A DNA stretch of 64,000 bases from the NCBI GenBank assembly GCA_001304995.1, contig BBZU01000009.1:51259-115258 (forward strand). The letters are read 5' to 3'. A model generated the notes under the pieces. It was not told the origin of the DNA. It worked only from the letters and a program-made list of their open reading frames with translations, and searched no databases. Of this stretch, positions 55,984 through 64,000 are shown one piece after another (position 1 is the stretch's first letter; each line of letters starts with the position of its first letter). This DNA comes from Clostridia bacterium UC5.1-1D10. Lineage in GTDB: Bacteria > Bacillota > Clostridia > Lachnospirales > Anaerotignaceae. The position numbers were made by a program, and so were the translations under genes.

Positions 55984-57215
55984 ATGCGAAACGAAATCGC
56001 TAATTTCAGAAACTGCAAAAGTATTGCCATCATGGGCGGTACCTTTGACCCCATTCACTATGGACATCTGGTAACGGCAGAAGCGGTGCGCCACCGTTTT
56101 CATGTAGATAAGGTGGTATTCATTCCCACAGGCCGTCCTGCCCATAAATCTCATAAAGAAGTAACTCATAATGAACACCGGTATCTGATGACGGTTCTGG
56201 CAACCATGCGGAATGAGAACTTTGAAGTATCCCGTATTGAAATCGACCGCCCCGGCACTACCTATACCATTGACACCATTGAACAGCTGAAAAAATGTGC
56301 CGTCCCGATGTGCGTCTATATTTTATCACCGGTGCCGATGCCATCCATCAGATTATGAGCTGGAAAGAACCGGAACGTCTGCTGTCCCTTTGCGACTTTG
56401 TGGCAGTAACCAGACCTGGTTATCAGAAAAATCAGATGTTCGAGGAAATCGGAGAAATTCAGGAAAAATATGCCAGCAGAATCCATTACATGGAAGTGCC
56501 GGCATTGGCTATTTCGTCTTCGGATATCCGTACCCGGGCACAAAGAGGTATGCCCATTCAATACCTGCTTCCACAGGAAGTAGAGGACTATATTCATAAA
56601 TTCGGTTTGTATCAAAACGAAAGAAAAGACGAGGTGAAATTTATGCTGCCCATTGAAGTTATGCAGGAAAAACTTCAGTCTGCTCTGTCTGTGAAACGCT
56701 ATATCCATACCATGGGCGTTTCCGAAGAAGCAGTGCGGCTGGCAGAAATATACGGCACACAGGCAGACCGTCAGAAAGCCAAAGTGGCAGGTCTGCTCCA
56801 TGACTGCGCCAAGGATTATCCAAAGGAACTGCGGCAGCGTTTCTGCAAGGAATACAAGGTCAAAATGGACGACATTCTGGAACAGCAGCCGGATCTGATC
56901 CATCCATTTTTGGGCGCGGAAGTGGCAAAACGGGAATATAAGATCAAAGATGAAGATATCCTCAATGCCATCCGCTACCATACCACAGGTCGTGCTGGCA
57001 TGTCTGTACTGGAAAAGATTGTGTTCATCGCTGATTATATTGAGCCCAACAGAGAACAGTTTGAAGGTCTGGATGAAGCAAGACGTCTGGCGTATCTGGA
57101 TCTGGATATGGCAATGCGCTTCATTCTGGAACAGACCATTGAGTTTGTAAAAGAACGGGGCAGACTGCTCCATCCTCTGTCTTTGGAGGCATTGGAATAC
57201 TATAAAAATAGATAA
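55984..57215 (+). CDS. nadD: Fused NadD-YqeK: nicotinate-nucleotide adenylyltransferase and HD phosphohydrolase, one base short
   Basis: Residues 1-220 are Nad[32 protein letters not shown]; it makes deamido-NAD. Residues from about 221 are Yqe[45 protein letters not shown], a HD hydrolase now known in relatives as an Ap4A hydrolase. The frame breaks at A6 near 56291 (one A short; true [18 protein letters not shown]). Corrected length is 411 codons with the two parts in one frame. An ATG at 56643 preceded by GAGGTG could also start YqeK alone. NadD is essential, so the break is probably a sequence error. Confidence 0.88.
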
Positions 57216-57234
57216 GATTACAAGGAGGAATTAT

Positions 57235-57570
57235 ATGGACGCTTTAGAAGCTGCAAAAATCGCACAGGCTGCGTTAGACGATAAATTAGGTCAGGACATT
57301 CAGGTACTGAATCTGAAAGGTCTGTCCAATGTGGCAGACTGCTTTGTCATTGCAAGTGGTAAAAATGTCAACCATCTGCGTGCAATGGCAGACGAAGTGG
57401 AACAGAAACTGTTCCAGGCTGGTGTAAAAATGCACCATTCCGAAGGTTACAGCACAGGCACATGGATCTTGTTAGACTTCGGCAACCTGCTGATCCACCT
57501 GTTCAATGAAGAACAGCGTGAATTCTATGGTTTGGAGCATGTTTGGGGCGACGCAAAACCTGTGGAATAA
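57235..57570 (+). CDS. rsfS: Ribosomal silencing factor RsfS
   Basis: The 111-residue protein contains LKGLSNVADCFVIASGKNVNHLRAMADEVE and WILLDFGNLLIHLFNEEQREFYGLEHVW, the full RsfS/YbeB pattern. It binds uL14 and blocks subunit joining in starvation. It lies 19 bp after nadD-yqeK. Confidence 0.95.
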   Translation: MDALEAAKIAQAALDDKLGQDIQVLNLKGLSNVADCFVIASGKNVNHLRAMADEVEQKLFQAGVKMHHSEGYSTGTWILLDFGNLLIHLFNEEQREFYGLEHVWGDAKPVE

Positions 57571-57601
57571 TCGCGAAAAAGTCAATAAATGAGAGAAAAA
57601 T

Positions 57602-57640
57602 GACGGATTTTTAATGCCGATTGTGCAGAAAAATCCGTTA
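57602..57640. other. Hairpin in the rsfS-purC gap
   Basis: ACGGATTTTT and AAAAATCCGT pair around a 16-nt loop, with no following T-run. The rest of the 280-bp gap is AT-rich and shows no gene. It probably holds the purC promoter, which I cannot place with confidence. Confidence 0.4.
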
Positions 57641-57850
57641 GGAGGGGGTAAGGCAGGAAATTTTTTACACATCTGGTGAGAAAATATTTCCACATGTACC
57701 CTGGAAATTGCATAATTTGCCGAGATTTCAAAGATTTGCAAAAAATACTTGTATCCAAGCGGATTTTGCAGTAAATTTTATTTGTTGAGAAAATTTCATA
57801 ACAGGCATGCTTTTATGTCGGTCTTAAATCAGAAAGGATGGAAAAGATTT

Positions 57851-58531
57851 ATGGAAAAGATTTATCAGGGCAAAACTAAGGATGTTTACAAACTGGAAAA
57901 CGGCAACGTGCTGCTGAAGTTCAAAGACGACTGCACAGGTAAAGATGGTGTATTCGATCCCGGTGAAAACTCCGTTGGTTTGACCATTGAAGGTATCGGT
58001 AAAGCAAATCTGGAAACATCTATCAAATTCTTTGAAATTTTGAAAGAGGCTGGCATCAAAACACATTACGTTTCTGCTGATGTAGACAACGCTACTATGG
58101 AAGTTCTGCCCGCAACAGTATTCGGTCACGGTCTGGAAGTTATCTGCCGTCTGAAAGCAACAGGCAGCTTCATCCGTCGTTACGGCGATTACATCGCTGA
58201 TGGCACAGTTCTGGAAGGCGGTTATGTTGAAACAACATTCAAAGACGACGCAAAAGGCGATCCTCTGGTAACAAAAGACGGTCTGATCGCTCTGGGCGTT
58301 ATGAGCGGCGAAATGTACGACAGCATGAAAGAACAGACACTGAAAATCACTCGTATCGTTGCTGACGAACTGGCGAAAAAAGGTCTGGATCTGTACGACA
58401 TCAAATTTGAATTTGGTTACAACAACAACGAAGTTATCCTGATCGACGAAATCGCTTCCGGTAACATGCGTGTTTACAAAGACGGCAAAATCGTTGAACC
58501 CGTTGAACTGACAAAAATCATTCTGGGCTAA
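57851..58531 (+). CDS. purC: SAICAR synthetase (PurC)
   Basis: The protein has 226 residues from the ATG 57851. [27 protein letters not shown] at the start, [16 protein letters not shown] and [11 protein letters not shown] are present. It catalyses the ATP-dependent joining of aspartate to CAIR in purine synthesis. It stands apart from other pur genes here. Confidence 0.95.
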   Translation: MEKIYQGKTKDVYKLENGNVLLKFKDDCTGKDGVFDPGENSVGLTIEGIGKANLETSIKFFEILKEAGIKTHYVSADVDNATMEVLPATVFGHGLEVICRLKATGSFIRRYGDYIADGTVLEGGYVETTFKDDAKGDPLVTKDGLIALGVMSGEMYDSMKEQTLKITRIVADELAKKGLDLYDIKFEFGYNNNEVILIDEIASGNMRVYKDGKIVEPVELTKIILG

Positions 58532-58594
58532 TCCTGTTTGATATAAGATAAATATGAAATGTTTCATCTGCCTGATGGCAGATTGAGAAAAAAG

Positions 58595-58636
58595 AAACAG
58601 CATCCAAAAGGTTTTTACCTTGGATGCTGTTTTTGG
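58595..58636. terminator. purC terminator
   Basis: AAACAGCATCCAA and TTGGATGCTGTTT pair perfectly, followed by TTTT on the plus strand and by T-rich DNA on the minus strand. It also serves the convergent GNAT gene. Confidence 0.85.
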
Positions 58637-58647
58637 TTTCGAGAAAA

Positions 58648-59124
58648 TCAATTTTTACAAATGGACAGGCGGTAAAGACGCTGTTTGTCCTCAGGGCTCA
58701 GGTGGGTAGGGAATGTTTCGATGTATTCCCAGCCGAATTTTTCGTATAACCCCTCATGGCGGGTAAAGAGATAAAGCTCTGTCAGATGCAGGCGAGCGGC
58801 ATGGTCTTTGACGGCTTCCATGAGGGTATATGTCAGGCCTTTTCCGCGGAAAGCAGGCTCTATCCAGAAGTCCCGCAGCCAGGGATAGCAGTCGGGGCGT
58901 GTGTCAATATCGGACATGGCAAACTGAAATGTGCCGGCAGGAACGCCATTCTGCAAAATCAGGAATACCTGTGGAATGCGGTCTTTGCATACGGCGTTGC
59001 GTACGTATGCTTCCACCTGTTCTTTTGTATAATCTTCGTCCTTTCCCCACCAGTCATAGAGCCATTGAATGATAGCGGGCAGGGCAGGATGATGTTTGTC
59101 TGTGATGCAGATGATTTCGGTCAT
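58648..59124 (-). CDS. GNAT family acetyltransferase
   Basis: The protein has 158 residues from the ATG 59124 after AGGAGGACGTT. LRDFWIEPAFRGKGLTYTLMEAV is the acetyl-CoA loop and LTELYLFTRHEGLYEKFGWE the C-terminal fold. The substrate is unknown. Its start lies within the 3' end of the upstream membrane protein frame. Confidence 0.85.
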   Translation of the reverse strand: MTEIICITDKHHPALPAIIQWLYDWWGKDEDYTKEQVEAYVRNAVCKDRIPQVFLILQNGVPAGTFQFAMSDIDTRPDCYPWLRDFWIEPAFRGKGLTYTLMEAVKDHAARLHLTELYLFTRHEGLYEKFGWEYIETFPTHLSPEDKQRLYRLSICKN

Positions 59125-59494
59125 AACGTCCTCCTGATGATAGACAAAAAGAGAGCCGAAAATCTTTGGCAGATTTTTCGGCTTCTTTATGTTTGTGATT
59201 ATTTTTTCGGTATTTTTCATTGCATTTGGATAAAAATACCACGCACACCAGCAGCAGCAAAATAAAGACAATGAACAATGCCATGCTGCCTGGAAAGACT
59301 TTATCCAGAATGGCCTTTCCCACAAGAACAAGGCCCGTCAGGAAGTTCCATACGCCTTCTTCCCGCAGATATGCAGGCAGATGATCAGGGTCAATGTTTT
59401 CCAGTGTGCCTTTTCTGTAAAAAATAGGCTGTCCGTACCATGCGAATATGCCCCGGGCAAATAAATAAATGCCTGCCACAAAGAAAAGCATCAT
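59054..59494 (-). CDS. Small membrane protein, DUF3784-like; C-terminus uncertain
   Basis: From the ATG 59494 (GGAGGG site) there are three hydrophobic stretches (about 2-20, 50-62, 69-88), with a loop FYRKGTLENIDPDHLPAYLREEG, resembling DUF3784 proteins. The frame runs 71 bp into the GNAT gene, reading an unnatural tail after about residue 105. A nearby lost or gained base is likely, with the real end before 59124. The function is unknown. Confidence 0.55.
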   Translation of the reverse strand: MMLFFVAGIYLFARGIFAWYGQPIFYRKGTLENIDPDHLPAYLREEGVWNFLTGLVLVGKAILDKVFPGSMALFIVFILLLLVCVVFLSKCNEKYRKNNHKHKEAEKSAKDFRLSFCLSSGGRYDRNHLHHRQTSSCPARYHSMAL

Positions 59495-59558
59495 GGGGAT
59501 TCCCTCCTATCTTGTTTCCGTTGCCAGAAACAGCGTTTCATGGTATCATAAGCAAGAA

Positions 59559-60005
59559 TCAATAAGAGCGTTTGTTGGCTCTCTTATTCAGACTGGTCTG
59601 TCTTTCGTTGGACTGTTTCATCCATTCCCGCATTTTTTCTTCAAAATCGGCAGAAGGATTGACGGTCTGTGGTTTGAAATATTCTTCGGCAGGATTTGTG
59701 GTTCTGTTTTCCTGCTTGTGTCCTTTGTAAGGACGATCTCCTTTAGGCTGACGCGCTTCCTTTGGCAGCGCTTCTTTCATGGAGAGAGCGATTTTGTTTG
59801 TTTCTGGATCAATGGAAAGGACTTTCACCTTGACAATGTCGCCCACTTTTACGTGGTCGTTGATGTCCTGCACAAAGGTGTTTGCTACCTGTGAGATATG
59901 AACCAGACCCTGTGCCTGTTCTCCCAGAGAAACAATGGCACCAAAGGGTTTGATGCGAACGACTTTGCCTTCTACGATACTGCCAACTTCGGGTTTTTCA
60001 GACAT
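59559..60005 (-). CDS. S1-domain RNA-binding protein (YugI/CvfD-like)
   Basis: The protein has 148 residues from the ATG 60005 (MSEKPEVGSIVEGKVVRIKP). One S1 domain lies at about 6-75 (GLVHISQVANTFVQDINDHV; GDIVKVKVLSID), then a Lys/Arg/Gln-rich tail. This is the class of general stress protein 13, linked to the ribosome or mRNA binding. Confidence 0.85.
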   Translation of the reverse strand: MSEKPEVGSIVEGKVVRIKPFGAIVSLGEQAQGLVHISQVANTFVQDINDHVKVGDIVKVKVLSIDPETNKIALSMKEALPKEARQPKGDRPYKGHKQENRTTNPAEEYFKPQTVNPSADFEEKMREWMKQSNERQTSLNKRANKRSY

Positions 60006-60110
60006 TCTGTAATACACTCCTGTTCGGTAATTTTAAAAATCAATACGGGAACAGTATAACACAGAATACATGTGAATACAAATAAATTTATATTGCATTT
60101 GGAGGAAAAA

Positions 60111-61474
60111 ATGAAGAAAAAAGATATCATTACCGTGAAAATTGACGGTGTACGCTTTCCCAATAAAGCCTATGGTTTTGTGGATGGAGAAAAAGTGATT
60201 GTGAAAATGGTGTGCCTGGTCAGATTGTTTCTGCACAGGTTATCAAAAAGCGTGGCGGCAATGTGGAAGCCCGCCTGCTGGAAGTAACAGAACGATCCGA
60301 GCTGGAACGGCAGGAAGGCTGCTGTTCTCATTATGAGATTTGCGGCGGATGTACTTACCAGACTATGAAACGTCAGGCAGAACTGGATATGAAAGAACAG
60401 CAGGTGAAAACATTGCTGGAAGATGCAGGTATTCATGTGGAAAGTTGGGAAGGCATCACACCTTCTCCCTTGGAAACAGGCTACCGCAACAAATGTGAAT
60501 TTTCCTTTGGGGATGAAGTGAAAGATGGCCCTCTGGCATTGGGTATGCGTAAGAAAATGAGCCATTATGAAGTGGTAACACTGAAAGACTGCAATATCGT
60601 AGATGTGGACTTTGTAACCATCGTTCAGGGGGCGCTGGCGTTTTTCCAGGAAAGAAACGTTGCCTTCTATCATCGCATGCGCCACGATGGCTCTCTGCGC
60701 CATTTGGTTGTAAGAAAGGGGAAAGCAACAGGGGAAATTCTGGTGCATCTGGTGACTACGTCTGACGTACCTTTTTCTATGGAAGAATTTAAGAATATGA
60801 TTTTGGCACTGCCTTTGCAGGGAGAACTCTGCGGTGTGCTTCATTCCGTAAATGATGGCGTAGCTGATGTGGTGCGCAGCGATGAAATGACAGTACTGTA
60901 CGGCAGAGATTTCTTCATGGAAAAACTCTTTGATCTGGAATTCAAAGTGTCTGCTTATTCCTTCTTCCAGACAAATACAGAAGGTGCGGAAAAGCTTTAC
61001 AGCATCGTGCGGGAATTTGCCGGCGATGTGGAAAATAAAATGGTGTTCGACCTGTATTGCGGTACAGGCACTATCGGTCAGATCATGGCAAAAGCTGGCT
61101 CTAAAAAAGTAATGGGGATTGAACTGGTGGAAGAAGCTGTTGTGGCAGCCAATGAAAACGCTGCAAGAAACGGCTTGACCAACTGTACATTCCTGGCTGG
61201 GGACGTGCTGAAGATGGTGGACGAATTGACGGACAAGCCCGATGTTATCATCGTTGACCCTCCCAGAGAAGGCATCCATCCCAAAGCGATCGGAAAGATC
61301 ATTGACTTTGGTGCGCCGGAAATCGTCTATGTGTCCTGTAAGCCCACATCTTTGGCAAGAGATCTGCAGGAATTCCAGGCGGCTGGCTATGAGGTGAAAC
61401 GGGTACGGCTCATGGATATGTTCCCCAGAACAGTCCATGTGGAATCTGTTTGTATTCTGTCAAGGGAAGGTTAA
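60111..61474 (+). CDS. rlmD: RlmD/RlmC-type 23S rRNA (uracil-5-)-methyltransferase, one base short
   Basis: It starts at the ATG 60111 after TTGGAGGA. It has an N-terminal TRAM domain, an iron-sulfur Cys set CCSHYEICGGC..C, the SAM motif FDLYCGTGTIGQIM and the catalytic Cys in IVYVSCKPTSLARD. As written the frame breaks at AAAA 60204-60207. One more A gives VIVKNGVPGQIVSAQV and a total of 455 codons. The specific uridine is not certain; RlmCD-like dual enzymes occur in Firmicutes. Confidence 0.85.
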
Positions 61475-61776
61475 TGAAAGATCTGGAAAAGGCGCTAATA
61501 AAGAGAGAGGGAAGGGTAATTTTGTAGAATCTCTCTATATAATTATTGCGGAAAAACAAGGAGGAGCAGATAGAATAATTAATCTATCTGCGTATTCAAT
61601 TCAGGCTAGAAATATTCAAAGAAAATGAAAGAAACCTTTGCTGGTCGGAATTATATCGTTATAAAAGGATTCCTAAGGATGATTGGGGAACTCTGGATTC
61701 TTTTATTAAATTGAATTTGATATTTGTTGGGTTGTTCTGTTAATATTAAACAACCTAAACATAAGGAGGATATAGT
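61475..61776. other. Gap before the methyltransferase, with inverted repeat
   Basis: The 300-bp AT-rich stretch has no gene I can support. A short frame ending near 61628 may be chance. GGTTGTT (61730-61736) and AACAACC (61749-61755), 12 nt apart, form an inverted repeat just before the AAGGAGG site of the methyltransferase, a position suited to a repressor. Confidence 0.4.
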
Positions 61777-63605
61777 ATGACCGGGAGCAATTTACAAGCT
61801 ATTTCAGCATTGCTTCAGGCTGTAAAAGGATATACTGATGAAACAATAGAAGCTTCTGTAATTGAGTATATCAGCCAAGAATCAGCTATGAAGTTCGTAT
61901 ATGAAGGAGAATTCGAACATTTTCAAGATAAAGCTGATAGAGCTTTAGTAAACAAATTTAAAGCAAAGCTATTTCCTGTAAATGCAGAGTTTGTGATTGA
62001 ATTCTTCGAAGCTTTGTTAGACCAAGATAATATTACTGCCAATGGAATTGTTTTCACACCACAATACATTGCTAATTATATTTTCGATGTGGCAACAAAG
62101 ACATATGATTTTACACGGTTGCCTAAGATTATTGATCCAGGGTGTGGGTGCGGAATTTTTCTTGCAGCTTCTGCAGTTAGATTGCATGCCATTACAGGCT
62201 GGACATTAAAAAAAATATTGAAAGAAGCTATTTTTGGGATTGAACTTGACGAAGCTAATGCAAGAAGGTGTAAAATTGTTTTAAATCTTCTTCCGATTTT
62301 ATACGGTGAAACTAATAAAGGCTTAAGTATAAATGTCAAATGCACAGATAGCTTAAAGTGTGAATGGACAAAGGTATTTGGTGTAACAGGATTTGACTTT
62401 ATTTTTGGCAATCCTCCATATGTCAATACACATGATATGACTAAAGAAACGGCAAAATTCTTGAAAAGTTCTTTTACAACTACTAAGACAGGTGTATATA
62501 ATATCTTTTATGCTTTTATTGAGCATGCGTATGAATTCTTGCGGGATGATGGCATTCTTAGCTACATTGTTCCAAACAACTTTTTGACAATTAAGTCGGC
62601 AACAGATTTAAGAAAATTTATATCTGAGCGAAGAAGTTTGAGGTTCATATTGGATTTTTCCAATAATATGGTGTTTAAGCCAGTGAGAACATACAATTGT
62701 ATAATACAGCTAACAAAGTTAGCAAACGAGTCATTCAAGTATTGTGTTATGGATAATTATGATGACATTGAGAAAGGAATGAAACAAATAACATTTGATA
62801 CTATGCCGATAGATAGGTTAGATATAAATGGGTGGAAACTTGTAGATAAAAAAACAATGGAAAATCTGCAGAAAATAGAAGGACAGTTTAAGAGTATAAA
62901 AGAATTTATTCGGACTGGAATTGCAACCTTAAGAAATGATATATATATGGTCGAAAAAGATGCTGCGGGTTATTATAAGTTTTTTGATGGAAAAAGGTAT
63001 GATTTTGAAGATGGGATTATTAAGCGACTTTATAAGATTCCGGATCTTAAAAATGGTGTGGATTTGCAAAGCATATGTAGATACATTATTTTCCCTTATA
63101 AAAAAGGAAAAACAGGATTTGAAATTATAGCGGAAGGGGAACTGCAGCAAAGTTACCCCAAAATCTACGAATATCTTAAAAAACAGAAGGCGGAATTAGA
63201 TTCAAGAGATAAGGGAAAACCAAACCCTGTGGCTTGGTATGCATATGGACGAACTCAAGGTTTAAATAAATACGGTATAAAACTTTTGTTTCCTACTTTT
63301 GCAAATTCGCCAAGATTTAAACTTGTAGATGATGAATTTGCTTTGTTCTGTAATGGGTATGCTGTATTTCAAAATGATTATATAGATTTAGATCTTCTTC
63401 AGAGAATTTTGAATTCAGTATTAATGCAATACTATGTATCGAATACCAGCTATGCCATAGAAGGTGGCTACTATTGTTACCAGAAGAAGTATATCGAAAA
63501 ATTTTCTTTACCACTGTTTCAGAGGAAGAGAAAGAAAAAATGCGTATTCTTTCTGATAAAGAATTGGATGAATTTTTAATAAAAAGATATGATTTGAAGA
63601 TTTAA
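61777..63605 (+). CDS. Eco57I-type adenine-N6 DNA methyltransferase, one base short near the end
   Basis: The protein has about 609 residues. FTPQYIANYIFD (motif X), IIDPGCGCGIFLAASAV (SAM motif I) and FIFGNPPYVN (NPPY catalytic motif) lie in the N-terminal half. The C-terminal half is a TaqI-like target-recognition region. As written the end frames into LPLFQRKRKKK. One more T near 63520 gives PLFSEEEKEKMRILSDKELDEF and a stop at 63605. It is AT-rich, unlike the genes before it, so it was probably acquired. No matching restriction gene is complete in the window; a fused nuclease is not visible. Confidence 0.88.
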
Positions 63606-63606
63606 T

Positions 63607-63641
63607 CAGCAAGGCTCCAATATACTTTGGAGCTTTGCTTA
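63607..63641 (+). terminator. Terminator-like hairpin after the methyltransferase
   Basis: AGCAAGGCTCCAA pairs with TTGGAGCTTTGCT (one mismatch), with a short T-containing tail. Confidence 0.55.
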
Positions 63642-63678
63642 TGAATAAAGAATTTTATTAGATCTTATGTAGGGAGAG

Positions 63679-63888
63679 TTACACATAGGACTGTAAACAT
63701 TTTCGAGAGAATTTTTGTTGCTGGTGCATGGAGATAGGACTTGAAAATGATGGGAATTTAGTTAAATCATAAAGCAGTATTTTTTCAATACAGTCATAGT
63801 AGTTGGCATATCCTAATGAACATTTTGTTGTTTTAATCTCTGTAAATCCTACAATATATTTTTTTATTGAATGTTTAACAAAAATCAA
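63679..63888 (-). CDS. Possible C-terminal remnant of an unknown protein
   Basis: The 69-residue frame KKYIVGFTEIKTTKCSLGYA..FSRKCLQSYV reads like real protein, but it has no ribosome site and no good start at 63888. It may be the tail of a decayed restriction gene in the same AT-rich island. This is weak. Confidence 0.3.
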   Translation of the reverse strand: MIFVKHSIKKYIVGFTEIKTTKCSLGYANYYDCIEKILLYDLTKFPSFSSPISMHQQQKFSRKCLQSYV

Positions 63889-63898
63889 AATCCTATCT

Positions 63899-64000
63899 TA
63901 GAGGCATCTTCAGAAGAAAACAAAGAAAGCCAAAATCCTTATCATTACAAAGAATTTTGGCTTTCTTTATTTTTATTAAGATTTTATTTGTTATGTTTTC
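63899..64000. repeat. Structured dispersed repeat, copy C (cut by the window edge)
   Basis: GAGGCATCTTCAGAAGAAAAC, then AAAGAAAGCCAAAATCCTT..AATTTTGGCTTTCTT and TTTTATTTGTTATGTTTTC align with 36119-36215 of copy B almost base for base. The second half lies beyond the window. Confidence 0.8.

Overview
The window looks like a chromosome segment of a low-to-mid GC anaerobic Firmicute (Clostridia, probably Lachnospirales; an Anaerotignum-like or cluster XIV organism is a guess from gene content and codon habit). An integrative conjugative element of about 28.7 kb sits near the left end. The flanking genes are ordinary housekeeping and stress genes: glnS, htpG, dnaE, pfkA, pyk, purC, nadD/yqeK, rsfS and an rRNA methyltransferase.

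Layout. 1-1053: the tail of one gene, a small lipoprotein gene on the minus strand, then the promoter and first codons of a low-molecular-weight protein tyrosine phosphatase. 1054-29742: the element. Its left end carries integrase arm-type sites and the first copy of a 112-bp inverted-repeat-bounded unit. A Tn1549/CTn-type transfer operon follows (DUF6017 protein, PcfB, VirD4, Maff2, VirB6-like, PrgI, VirB4, CHAP hydrolase, DUF4315, DUF4366, TopB), then an oriT-like site. After that come anti-restriction genes, including a 1203-residue ArdA/ArdC-type polyvalent protein, and the second 112-bp copy. A low-GC membrane cargo gene, a relaxase/MobC pair with a second oriT-like copy, an XRE regulator, an AT-rich two-component system with a lipoprotein, and a Tn916-like end (sigma factor, HTH protein, Xis, Int) complete it. 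29714 onward: the phosphatase gene, whose first codons are now supplied by the element.

30226-38954 is mostly minus-strand: flavodoxin-type reductase, broken collagen-like surface gene, TIGR00300 enzyme, GNAT, nitrilase, ArsC-like protein, HtpG with a CIRCE operator, and a DUF5721-like gene. exoA and a small gene are on plus. 39128-48140: glnS, a BCCT transporter coupled to an M20 hydrolase/homocysteine methyltransferase fusion, and a MacAB-like export system. 48274-54810: dnaE, a TRAP (mtrB) homologue, pfkA and pyk. 54887-61474: cupin regulator, YhbY, NadD-YqeK, RsfS, PurC, GNAT, membrane protein, S1 protein, RlmD-like enzyme. 61777-64000: an AT-rich Eco57I-type DNA methyltransferase and the start of a dispersed structured repeat.

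Many genes, including some expected to be essential, are split by single-base gains or losses, mostly in homopolymer runs. Undoing these restores full-length frames with lengths divisible by three. I therefore treat most 'pseudogenes' here as probable sequence errors and annotate the full span. All functional calls come from reading the sequence; no database search was run.
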